Below, one piece after another: positions 1 through 10,358 of a DNA stretch of 64,000 nt. Each line of letters starts with the position of its first letter. The first letter of the stretch is position 1. The notes beneath the pieces are model-generated. The model was not told the DNA's origin and did not search any database. It saw nothing but the letters and a program-made list of their open reading frames with translations. The translations under genes were made by a program, and so were the position numbers. The stretch covers positions 29,552,811 through 29,616,810 of the forward strand of contig OX637403.1 in the NCBI GenBank assembly GCA_951799425.1, given 5' to 3'. The DNA is from Ilex aquifolium. Lineage: Eukaryota > Streptophyta > Magnoliopsida > Aquifoliales > Aquifoliaceae.

Positions 1-1406
1 GGAACAAAAAGAAAATATCACTGGTCTAGTCAATTTTACTTTTGTTTTATTCTAATTTATATATTTTTTAACATAACGGATGGTTTAAATAATTAGACTA
101 AAATAATAAAGATGACATAGATGGTGATAAATATTCTTGGTAGCGCCCTTATAATATTTTTTACTATATTTAATGTGTTAAACAATGCATTTTAAGGATA
201 TGATGTTTACATTTTTTGGAATTTTGAATGATTTTTTTTCAAAATTTTTTGGTTCTTCTATGTAGTGTTTTGAATGTATTGGCCGTTATTGCGTCTCGAC
301 GTCGCGACTGATGTGTCTCAATGCTTTCCGAGTCAATGTCTAAGACTGATTTTGAACCATGACGGGTATACAAGTGGGATTGAAATTTGGTTCAATGAGT
401 TTAAAATACCATTAGTCTTTTGGTTTATATGTGTAGTCTATTGTTGTCACCCTCAAAAAAAGAGGGACTTTTGTTTTATTGTAGTCTAAATAATTAGATA
501 AACAAGAAGCGACGATCACTTTGCTTTGATGAGAATGCCACCTTAGATACATATGAATAACGATCAAAGTTTTGTCTTTGACAAATGCTCCATGGAGTAT
601 ATAGTAATTACTTGGACATTGAAATAGATATTCAAAGAGTCAATATTCGCCCGCTAAAGCTTTCTTTTTTGCTAAATTTGGGGCAATCCAAACCGAAATG
701 ATAAAAGATAAAACAAAATAAAGATTCATTATAACACAAAAAATTTCTATCAATTTTTTCTAAAAAGAAAAGATATGTTTAGTTATATATTCAAACAAGA
801 TATAAAAATTCCTAATAGATTAGATGAAATCTCAAAGAATCTCATGATTCAATGTATTATTCATTAAATACCATGTATATCTTAATTAAAGATTTTGGAT
901 TTCATTTGTGAGGAGCTGGATGAAAAGAAACTCTCGTGGTAGAGATGGAATTGAGAAACTACCATCAACTATAACCTTGTAGATTAGATTATGTGTTCCA
1001 CACGATATCGGAGGTGTGGACAGAAAGGGTTTTAGTTCTCCCTTTTGAGTCTGTGCTCTTCTTCCTTGCTCCAGGTTAAGTGTTGTCTGCTTGTGACAAT
1101 TGGCTGTTAGCTTTAATGGTAAGGGGAAGGTGCAGGTTCCAAGACCCCTTGGTATGTGGGAGTGCATTTCATTTTTAACTACTTATTAATGCAGGTAGAG
1201 AGGCTTCTTTGAATGCTTGAACTTGGGTCCAAATTTTGAACATTGAAATTAGTCTTTTTTTTGCTTTTGATATATTTAAGATATTAATCTTTATATTTTT
1301 TTTGTTGCTGATTCTGTAGTTACTCCTCTTCATTTACAACTAGTAAGTGCATCTGTTTTCTCCAGTTATTAAACTCTTGGAAACCCATTTGACACCTTTC
1401 CTGTAG
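1..1406. other. Upstream or intronic AT-rich DNA before the zinc-finger gene
   Basis: No convincing coding segment was found. The stretch is AT-rich and ends at a 3' splice site (CTGTAG, 1401-1406) opening the zinc-finger exon. It is therefore partly intron, and the gene's first exon or exons may lie here unrecognised or left of the window. A 23-nt segment at about 1319-1341, bounded by TGTAG and GTAAGT, could be a micro-exon, but nothing confirms it. Short open frames here (for example 274-489) show no protein-like composition. Confidence 0.5.
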
Positions 1407-2636
1407 GTTGGTCGGTCGTCCTACAGGGGTGGCGGTAGAAGAGGTGGCAGGTCATCCAGAGGCGGTGGTCGGGGAAATTTTGGCAATCATGCATCCAACA
1501 CAGGTGGCTCAGGGCCACCTTTCCGTGGGAGAGGGCGTGGTCGAGGTAGGAGCGGTCCCAGGCCCTTCCCACAGCAGGGGGCATCATCATCATCACATCT
1601 AGAACCTAATTCTGCTGAGGATGGAGAAGAGGAGGTAGAAATGCCTCCTGATAATCATGAAGAGGGAGCCCAAGCATTAGTGCCGTCTCAGGCATCTACA
1701 TCAGCACAGGGAAAAGCAGCTCCTAGCTCACAACCTGCTCTGGTTGCGCGGTGTGAACTGTGCAAGGCTGATTGCAATAGTTTTGAAATCCTTGAGCAGC
1801 ACAAAAACGGAAAGAGACATAAGAAAAACTTGCAAAGAGCTGCGCAGTTGAATACTGCTAACAAACCTGCTGCTGAAATGCAGAACCCGCAGAAATCTGT
1901 CTCTGGCTCTGATCCTGAGGCTAATTTGCCGCCCAAAGATGTCGAAGAGGGTGAAGAGAACAAGCAAAACCTTCCTGAAAATTTACCCACTGAAGCTGTT
2001 ACTGATGAAAACAAAATGGGAACAGGACAGCAAAACAATCTAGCGGAACAGCCTGAAATTCCTAAAGAGGAACAATCCACTGTGCAAGCAAGGAAGCCTT
2101 GGATTAACCGGTTTGACAATCAAAGGCATGGCATAAAAAGAAAGATGAGAGGCGGTCATGGAGGGAAGCACATGAAAGCTTTTAATGCACCAAGACGGCC
2201 AATTGAACCTCCCAAACCCAAAGTGGTGATTCCCTTGATCTGTGACTTGTGCAATGTTAAGTGCGACACTCAGGAGGTTCTTGATCGCCATCTTTCTGGT
2301 AAGAAGCACATTGCTAAGCTTAAGCGCTTTGAAGGACACCAAGCTATGTACGGACCAATGGGGCTTCAAGCTCTTTACCCTCCTAACCCTATCACTCAAA
2401 AGCTACTACATCCTCAAGGCCATCAGCAAGCCTTTTATGGCCCTCAAGGCTCATATCCTCCTCCACAGGCTTACGTGCCTCCTCAAACTTACCATGCAGC
2501 ACCGGCGATGACAAGTACAGGTCCTGGATTTCAGGAACATCTCCCTCAAGTGTCTGACGCCATTCCTAATTTTAGTGGCCAGGAAGCTGTACATCAAGCT
2601 CAGGAGCAGTCAGCATCAGTCGAACCAGAAGCCTAG
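1407..2636 (+). CDS. U1/matrin-type (C2H2) zinc-finger, RGG-rich protein, 5'-partial
   Basis: A 3' terminal exon, open from the acceptor at 1406 to TAG at 2634-2636 (409 visible residues). The first 78 codons, before the Met at 1641, encode a Gly/Arg-rich stretch (YRGGGRRGG, RGRGRGRGR) and an acidic patch, so the frame starts upstream of that Met. Two fingers of the form C-x2-C-x12-H-x5-H follow: residues 38-60 (CELC...H...H) and about 201-223 (CDLC...H...H), counted from Met 1641. This spacing is typical of U1/matrin/JAZ fingers that bind double-stranded RNA. Between them lies a charged, low-complexity linker; the tail is rich in Pro, Gln and Tyr. RGG box plus U1 fingers suggests a nuclear RNA-binding role (inference). 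Plant proteins of this type are sometimes labelled UBP1-associated; I cannot confirm that. The 5' exons are unresolved. Confidence 0.8.
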   Translation, partial: VGRSSYRGGGRRGGRSSRGGGRGNFGNHASNTGGSGPPFRGRGRGRGRSGPRPFPQQGASSSSHLEPNSAEDGEEEVEMPPDNHEEGAQALVPSQASTSAQGKAAPSSQPALVARCELCKADCNSFEILEQHKNGKRHKKNLQRAAQLNTANKPAAEMQNPQKSVSGSDPEANLPPKDVEEGEENKQNLPENLPTEAVTDENKMGTGQQNNLAEQPEIPKEEQSTVQARKPWINRFDNQRHGIKRKMRGGHGGKHMKAFNAPRRPIEPPKPKVVIPLICDLCNVKCDTQEVLDRHLSGKKHIAKLKRFEGHQAMYGPMGLQALYPPNPITQKLLHPQGHQQAFYGPQGSYPPPQAYVPPQTYHAAPAMTSTGPGFQEHLPQVSDAIPNFSGQEAVHQAQEQSASVEPEA

Positions 2637-4497
2637 TAAGTTGCAACTGCATAGATGCTTACTGAAATGGTTTTTCAGGGTCTACTACAATCATCACCAA
2701 AAGTGAGCATGTTATTTTGGTGACGCATGAAGCTGTCACAGAGCCAGATTTTGGAGCCATTTATAACCATGTCATCTTGCCGTGACTTGATGTGCAAAAC
2801 GAGGAATCGCTAGGCTAGTATTGCTTGCAACTTTTGGGTTCTATCTGCACAGAAAGAAACTTGCTTTTTGCCCCTTTTGTTTTTTCCTTCCTAACTCCGT
2901 GGTATGTTCTCTTTATAACTAAATGCGAAATTTAGATAACATTTATCTAATACATAAAAATTTATGTTGGTTTAATTAGGCTAACGTTTTCCTTTTAGAA
3001 ACAGCATAGTTGCTTGTCACCAATTTGATATACAATTTGTTGGTCTTGCTCAATTTGAAACGACATGGCTCTTGGACGCTGGGGGGGTTCGGATTACTTG
3101 TGCCCAGATATTGCATGATTGACAGAAGTGTAGGTGATGATTCAAGAGAAATGCTATTGTTTGCTTAGTTTGAATCTCTCTAAACTAGTGGCAATTTGAT
3201 AGTTATGGTGACATGCAGTTTTTAAGGTCATTAAAACATGGGAACTGGAAAGAGACCCCATGATCTGTAGGGTTAAATGCAGCTTAATAGTTGTTCCTTC
3301 AAAGTTGTTCTAGTACAAGATAGTAATACAAACCTTGTTGCTTGTGATGCTTTGGGATATTTGAGTTATTAGGTCAACAATCAAGATGCATTTCTCTATA
3401 CCATTAAGGTGGTAGCTTAGTTGACTTTAGTAGAGGGTGAAAGTTTTGCCCCTCTCCAGTGAGCATGAGTTCGAACCCGATTACAATATTAGTCCCTGTG
3501 AATTAAATACTGTTGGAGGGGTTGAATGTCCAACTTATCATCGGTGGTGTTTTAGTGATGGGCTCGACCATTCCAGGTTAATAGTTATGGTTCAAACTAA
3601 ACATTTTACAGCGGGTGGGACTTACGTCTCGAGGGTTGGTACGTCTAGTCGTCCTTGATCACCTTTTCAAAGAAAAAGAAAAAAAAGATGCATTTTTCTA
3701 TATGTTGCTTGTGGTTGTAATTGCTTCAAACCTCCTCATGGAGAGACATGGAAGATTTGAAATAATGAATTCTTCACCTAAAAGCTGCATACTGATAGGG
3801 TGAGAGAGAGCAAGCCGAGATGGTGTCTCTTTGTCCCTCTTGGTTCATTAGAAGGATCACAATTTCGTTCCCATATATAATTTTGATTATTAGCTCATAA
3901 ATTAAAATATTTGGAAAATAGAATGAAAATGAGAAAAAATATAGAATTTTGATTTCGAAAAGATTCTGAAATATCGATTGAAATATCTTTAAAAAATAGA
4001 GTTTTTAATATTTTTATCACTGATAGCCTACTCCCGATCAGTGTTCGAACCCCCACGTTAATAACAATTTTTTAAGAAAAGGTAAATTTTATAATCTTTA
4101 CAATCAATGGAACCGAATATAACATGATTAGGTTGATTTAAATTATTTCTCTACGTTGGATTAAATCTGAACACTGATTCCAAAAAAAAAACCACCCTGT
4201 TTTTCAGATTTCCAATGCCAAACAACCCCTAATAATAAAGCTCTTGCCACGGGGCTTCTTGTTGCTTAAGCCTAAGTCAAGTAGTCAAACTCAATCGTTT
4301 AATCTCAGCCGTGGATCATATTCCATCTCCACCTATAACAACCAAACCAACCTCAGCGCCTTGTCGGTGGCTAACGTCGCAAAACACGCACAACCCACTT
4401 GAAGATTGCCTTTCCCATTCCGTATAGAGGAAGAAAGGAAGATTTTTCAGTGAGAGAAAGAATTGGGTATCGGAGGGAGGCAAAGATTGCATAATCG
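2637..4497. other. Intergenic region between zinc-finger gene and PEX19
   Basis: It holds the 3' UTR of the zinc-finger gene, a SINE with clear target-site duplication (separate entry) and AT-rich DNA. Around 4020-4060 a GTTCGAACCCCC motif resembles a SINE B box, but I could not find its partner A box or a duplication. The PEX19 promoter and leader must lie in the last few hundred bases; no distinctive element was recognised there. Confidence 0.5.
3401..3685 (+). mobile_element. tRNA-derived SINE, 285 bp, with 17-bp target-site duplication
   Basis: Flanked by AGATGCATTTCTCTATA (3384-3400) and AGATGCATTTTTCTATA (3686-3702), 16 of 17 identical. Near the 5' end is an A-box-like GGTAGCTTAGTTGA, then a B-box-like GAGTTCGAACCC at about 3468-3479. 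The 3' end is an A-rich tail (about 3666-3685). Internal pol III boxes, an A-rich tail and a long duplication together define a SINE. I do not know the family name. Confidence 0.85.
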
Positions 4498-7198
4498 ATG
4501 GCAGAACACTCCGACGATTTAGACCAACTTCTTGACAGTAAGAACATGCTCTCTCTCTCTCTATACACGTGTATATATATACATATGTGTGTGTCGAAAT
4601 ATAATTCAACCGAGTTGTAAATCAATTGTGAGTTATAGTAGTTAATTTCAATGATTTCAGGCGCTTTGGATGATTTTCAGACCCTCAACCTCGCTTCTTC
4701 TGCTAAAAGGTCGAAATTTTTGTCTCTCTGTGTGAATATCCTCGTTTATGCGTGTATATGTGTTGTTGACAGGGTTTAGCATTGATTTAAAGCTGAATGA
4801 GGAAGTTTTTTTATTATTTTTTTTGATATAGAAGTGGAGATAGGGATGGAAAAAAGCAAGTGAGTTCTTCAATGCCTAGTGGGGTTCAAGGGCTTGGGAT
4901 GGGTTTGCCTGATCTGAGAAGTAAGAAAAAGGGCAAGCAAAAAGATTCAAAAGAATCCCATGTTTCAGAGGCTCTTGATAAGCTGAGAGAGCAGACTAGA
5001 GAGGCTGTTAAAGGGTTAGAGTCGATTACAGGTGAGAAACCCGGTGGAGAGAATTTGGGGAATGATGCAATGATGGAGGATTGGGTTAAGCAGTTTGAGG
5101 AACTTGCTGGGTCTCAGGTATATTGCTTCAATTCTCGATATTATGGTTTAGGGTTTTGCTTGATATTTTGGATTTATTGAATGATCATTTGATTATGTTA
5201 TTCTTGTTTTTAAATTGTGACTTATTGCTAAAATCTGATCTTGTTTTGTGCTTTCGAGTCAAGAATTTCTGTACAAGGTGCAATTTCTGATACCATTTCT
5301 CAATTGGATCTCATCTGTAACATAGTAGTTAAAAATGAAATGTCCTCTTTATCATATTGGAATGTAATTGGTTCGCTATTGGGGAAATTTCTGTTGATCG
5401 ATGAACGTGAAGCTTGTGGTAACTTGCTTGGAGGAAACATGTCGTTTTAATAGATTATCTTTGCATTTGTGCATCAAAATCTTGTGGCTTCGTTTTCAAA
5501 TGAGTGAATTGTTGCCATCATAAAAAATGTGTTAAGTGGTCATTTAAGAGTGTGAGGTGGCTTACAATGCATGCATCAACTGTCATAGCTATGTGCTTTC
5601 ACAGTTGCAATACATACATAGTAAATGGGAGTTGAAATGATGAACTAGCGGATATGAAAGCAATATAGACAATTTTTTAATCTTGTCTGTCACAAATGTA
5701 GTGGAATAGGAAGGCTTGTGGATAGTTTCAAATGTACAAAAGCTCAAAATTGTGCTTCTTTAGCTTTGGAAGACATGACTCTGATGGCAACAAATGATAT
5801 CCTATTGCATATCACCAATAAATACTACTACAGGTTTAGTGGTGCAACTACTCACACCTCCCTCCCTCTCCCTCCTCTCTAGAAAAGTTGCCCTTCCACC
5901 CATCTAATTCTCCATATCATCATAAGGCGGAGACCAAAATCCCAAATGAAGAATAGAGAAGGGACAAAGTTCTCATGCAATTGAGCATGAATTCTGGTGC
6001 CCTTTTAAATTCTCTGCACGTCCAACACCAATACAAAACTGCACTCTCATAATGGTGCTGGCAGGTTTTTGTCTGTTTAGTTGTTCATAATACTCTTTCC
6101 TTGCTTCTTATTACTTATATTCAAAACCATTTGATCATAACCTATTAAAAAATAAGTTTATCACTATTAATGTTTTCTTCTGCCCAGGACATGGAGTCTA
6201 TCGTGGAGACCATGATGCAGCAGCTTTTGTCCAAAGAAATTCTTCATGAACCTATGAAAGAAATTGGAGAAAGATATCCAAAATGGTTGGAAGACAACAA
6301 GGCTAAATTAAGCAGTGAAGAATATGAACGTTACTCCCACCAATATGAATTCATAAAAGATCTAAATGAAGTTTACGAAAATGATCCTGGTAACTACAAC
6401 AAGATTGTTGAGCTCATGCAGAAAATGCAGGACTGTGGCCAACCGCCTAATGAAATTGTGCAAGAGCTTGCTCCTGACTTTGACATATCAAATCTTGGCC
6501 AATTGTAAGTGTTCTACTCTATTATTTAGCTCTGTCAAAACAAACAATGGCACGTGTAGTTCATATTCTAGTGTTTTATGATTTGTTATCTAGGAGTTGT
6601 CTTTTTAGTGAGAGACGTGTCCATATCAGTTGTTACTCTTGGATGGAGAGTTGTTGGATTAGATAGCATTAGGAAAGCAATTTTGGGTCATTCCTCCTAT
6701 AGCGCTAGTTTTGGAGTAGATATTTGTCTTGATTTGTTTTTTTTCAAAAAAGAAAGCGTAAATAGTTGGAGAAGATCTGAAATCATTCCAAATACTTTTG
6801 TATTGGGTGAAGACTTTGATGATGGTTCAATCATGTTGAGAAAATATGATATTGGATCTGAATAAATGGCTGAGAGAAAACCCATGTCTTTCAATTGGCT
6901 GAGACAATTATTCACCTCATCAATATTATGTCCATATCCTACGGAAGTTGGATTTTTTTTTCCGATCTGATATCCTTCCCTTTTACTTGTACATCTACCC
7001 GTATTGATTTATTTTGCACAGCATTTTTGTTGCATACCATGCTCGAATTAGAGCTATGATTATTTGTGTTCCTTGTCATGTCATTGTTCATGTTCTTCGT
7101 CTTTATGCTACTTCATAATGGGCTTAACTTGTAATTCTTCTCCCTCTTGCAGATCTCCAGAGCTGCTGGATTCTCAACAAAATTGTTGTATAATGTGA
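4498..7198 (+). CDS. PEX19: Peroxisome biogenesis protein 19 (PEX19)
   Basis: PEX19 is the cytosolic chaperone and receptor that binds peroxisomal membrane proteins and docks on PEX3. Five exons: 4498-4537, 4661-4709, 4832-5117, 6188-6504, 7153-7198, all GT-AG with closing phases, giving 245 aa, the usual plant length. The N terminus ([19 protein letters not shown]) is the acidic PEX3-binding helix. The middle carries the motif [14 protein letters not shown], and exon 4 encodes the conserved helical cargo-binding domain ([20 protein letters not shown], then [10 protein letters not shown]). The protein ends CCIM (residues 242-245), a CaaX box for farnesylation, diagnostic of PEX19. The start is the first ATG of the acidic helix. 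Intron 3 is long (about 1.07 kb). No anomalies were seen. Confidence 0.96.
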
Positions 7199-8745
7199 AG
7201 AGACAACATCTCTCTATTGTTGCTTGTCTTTCTTGCATTTTTTTCATATTTGTTTCATATGATCGTTTCTCAAAAATATGGGGGAAATAAAAATTGTGTC
7301 ACTTGAACTATGACGACTTATTACCATTTTTTAATGGGTGTTCAGATGCTCACTGGCACAGGCTTTCTTTGGTTAATAGTCTGCATGTGCATAATTTGAA
7401 ATTGTGGAACCAAAGGGTTTCTGGCTGTCGGGAAAATTACAATAGGCATATGCATTTGCTGCTTTTCTAGAAAGGTTGGTGGTGGTGCCACCCCCGTTTA
7501 GAAAAACTGAAGGGATCATCTGGTGTTCCAATATTGTGATGTTGCAGTTTAAGTCGCGGTGGTTGTAGGGGGTTTTGGGGAGGGGTGTGGATGGGGTGGT
7601 CTTACAATATAGGTACTAGGAAGGTTGCTAGCGGTGCCAACCTTTCAATGAAGCATAATGAGGGCAAACTCAGAAGAGAGTGATTTGTGTAATTTGCCAT
7701 GAAAATATGTTACTCAATTTTGTTAGTTGTTTTAATTCTTTGGTTCAAAAAAGTATTGTTTAGTGGGCTGGCTTGCCTGGTCTTGACCCAGGGTAGTGGC
7801 CCAAGGGCTGACGTTGGGTTAGATACATATGGCCCAACTTTGGGCCATGGTATATCTACTCCCATGTCTTACACAAACCAAACGTCCTCAATATCCATTT
7901 TGTGTTTATAAACGCAAAATCTCAGGAGGAGAGTAGAAACTTAGGCTACCAAAAAAAAAACCATGTTTGATTTGTATTTCAAAATTTTTTTTTTTTTGTG
8001 TTCACAAACAGTTTTTCTATGTTTGATTAATTGTTTTTTGTTTTTGTTTTTTGAAAATTGAGAATAAAAACTGTGTAAATATAGAGAACAAGTTAAAATT
8101 ATTTTGTGTGTTTTTAGAAACAATTTCTTCAAAATTTAGAAACACACCACCACCACACTTCTATCACCACCATATTTCTGTTTTCATTATTTTCTGAGTT
8201 ACTGTCTAAACAAGTTTTATTGTTTTCTATTCTGTTGTTTTTGGAATCATATAATCAAACAAAGTTTTGTAACACCAAAAATATTAAAATATACTTTTTT
8301 AAAATTCTTTCTAAAAATAATTTTTAGATATTATTTTTGAGACGTAAACCAACCCGGGCCTGATGTTCTTGCTTGTGGGCTGACCTTGGCCTTCCTTGGT
8401 AATAGGGCTGCCCATGAGCACAGCGTAATTAATGGACTCATTTCATTTAGGGCGAGACAAAAATGGGCAGGCATGGGCGGCCGGGGTTGACTCTCGGACT
8501 CCAGGCCTGCCCCCGGGCCATTCCTTAGGCCATTCTTTGTTGTACTTAAACATTGAGAAATAAAATATCAAAAAAAAAAAAAAACATTGAGAAATAATAT
8601 GTTCAGTAAATAAATATATTTTATGCATTTTTTTTAACAGTATTTATATGAAGAGGGGGTGAGTTAGGTTCAAACCCGCAACACTTAAGTTTAACGGCGG
8701 GGTGGTTGGCCATTAGCCCACCACTGAATCCTCAATATTTTTTGT
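7199..8745. other. Intergenic DNA downstream of PEX19
   Basis: It contains the PEX19 3' UTR and AT-rich DNA. About 7950-8270 is rich in T and A runs and may be a degraded MITE: TGTTTGATT near 7964 and AATCAAACA near 8253 are opposed, but no duplication is visible. Around 8640-8740 a fragment containing GGTTCAAACCCGC looks like a SINE B box. No coding sequence is supported. Confidence 0.4.
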
Positions 8746-8753
8746 ATAAATAC

Positions 8754-9344
8754 TAGGTCTGGCAATCGTGTCGAATGGAACGATTTCGTGTCGGGTGGAA
8801 CGGGTTTGTGTCAAAAAACCCTTCATCCATACCCCATTTGTTTATATAAACGAGTTCAACTATCACACTCATACACGAATCGTTTATTAGACGGGTTATC
8901 CAATACAACACGTGTGTTACCCGCTAAATAAGAGAATAAGTTAAAGTATTTCGAGTCCACACGAAAAATCATCAGCTTGCTACAAATTACACATGTTTGA
9001 CCTGTTTACTATAACAATAAATCATGACTGAGCAAAAAAATAAAGACAAAAAATAAACATTAAATGACTACTAAATTTGAATGAGTCTAAGAGATGAGAG
9101 GTGTGAGATGAGCCAGAGGTTGAGAGACCTAACTTTTAAAAAAAAAAATTATAGTACTACTGTTAACGGGTTAAACGGGTTGAAACGAGTTTATGGATTA
9201 AACACGAAACCGGTTCATTTATTTCACGGGTCTACCGAGTTAACTCGTTAATCACCCAAACCCGTTAAGACTACACCCAAACCCGCTAAATTCGTGTCGG
9301 GTTCGTGTCGATTTCACGAGTCGTGTCTAAAATTGCCAGGCCTA
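8754..9344. mobile_element. Non-autonomous hAT element, 591 bp
   Basis: Perfect 8-bp target-site duplication ATAAATAC at 8746-8753 and 9345-9352. Terminal inverted repeats: left TAGGTCTGGCAAT, right end ATTGCCAGGCCTA, one mismatch in 13. The inside has repeated GTGTCGGGT / AACGGGTT motifs, commonly seen in plant hAT MITEs. There is no transposase frame. The 8-bp duplication assigns it to hAT. Confidence 0.88.
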
Positions 9345-9512
9345 ATAAATACTGCTTGCCAGCGTCAGGAATAGTATCAGGCCAATATTATGGTCCAGCC
9401 TCTGCCAATGGGCCAAAATGGAGCCCAGCCCCCTATTTTTTTTCAGGCCGGTGCACAATTTGCCAATAATTACCAATTTACCACGCTCATGTGAAACCTT
9501 GGTAACAATAAA

Positions 9513-10164
9513 GGATAAATGACACTTTATATCCCCAAAAAATTTCCCATTCTCAATTTAAACCGTAAACAAATTTCGTCTTGCAGCCTTAACCAGACAA
9601 ATAGGTAGCAATATGCTCATTTAAAAAAAATTGAATATCAATTTTTTATTGAAAACACTTAAGATTGATATTGGGCCATTTGAAATTAACTTTTTTAGAT
9701 ACAAAACAGATATTTGAAAAGTAAAATGAAAATATTAGAGTTTAAAAAACTTTTGAAACCATTTAGAATGTTTCCAAAAAAATTAACTTTTTCTTAGAAA
9801 TTCTTGGATAAACCATATTTTTCAGCTTTTCATTGGTGTTGATAAAATCTATTTTTGCCCGAAAAACTTATGGAAAAACCGCCTAATAAGTCAAAGTCCA
9901 AATAAACGAGACTTCTTTTTCTCGAAATCCTCCAAAAGTTGAAGTTTTTAACTATTTCTAAACAGGTTCACTATGTACAACATTGTATATACAAATCAGA
10001 TAATATGACAATTATAACAAAAAAAATGTAAAAAAGATAACAAATATTTATTTTTAGACTACATTATTATATTTTTCTTTGAGACTATAATATAAAAATT
10101 TTAATCTTTTAAAATATAAATTAAAAATTTTGAAAAATTTTTAAGGTAGAAATGTCATTCATCC
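9513..10164. mobile_element. Mutator-like non-autonomous element, 652 bp, next to the OWL1 promoter
   Basis: Flanked by AACAATAAA (9504-9512) and AACAGTAAA (10165-10173), a 9-bp duplication with one mismatch, the size made by Mutator-like transposases. The ends are inverted: left GGATAAATGACACTTTAT, right end complement GGATGAATGACATTTCTA. Weaker inverted similarity continues about 50 bp inward. No coding frame. Its right end is 195 bp upstream of the OWL1 start codon. Confidence 0.78.
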
Positions 10165-10217
10165 AACAGTAAACACATATACCAGCCAAAAACAAAAGAA
10201 GAAAACCCAAAAACCCT

Positions 10218-10223
10218 TATAAA
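10218..10223 (+). promoter_or_regulatory. Candidate TATA box of the OWL1-type gene
   Basis: TATAAA preceded by AAAAACCCT, 136 bp before the start codon and just right of the Mutator-like element's duplication. The position suits a TATA box with a leader of roughly 100 nt. It is a short AT motif in AT-rich DNA, so only moderately supported. Confidence 0.45.
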
Positions 10224-10358
10224 CCCAGAACAGCGTCAACTCCAAAGATTGACAATCTCCGAGACCCCCAAAAGAAGAAAAAAGAATCACCCTTTACTTG
10301 TCACTGCAAGAACCCTGAAACCCATTCTCTTTTCTGTCATTTTTCCTCCGCCATAACG

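Noticed and set aside
1369-1596. Open frames antisense to the zinc-finger exon
   Set aside because: They mirror the RGG-coding repeat composition and lack protein-like features or splice support.
3468-3479. tRNA gene suggested by GAGTTCGAACCC
   Set aside because: No cloverleaf or acceptor stem can be formed; the box belongs to a SINE with its own duplication. The same applies to B-box-like motifs near 4043, 8675 and 38535.
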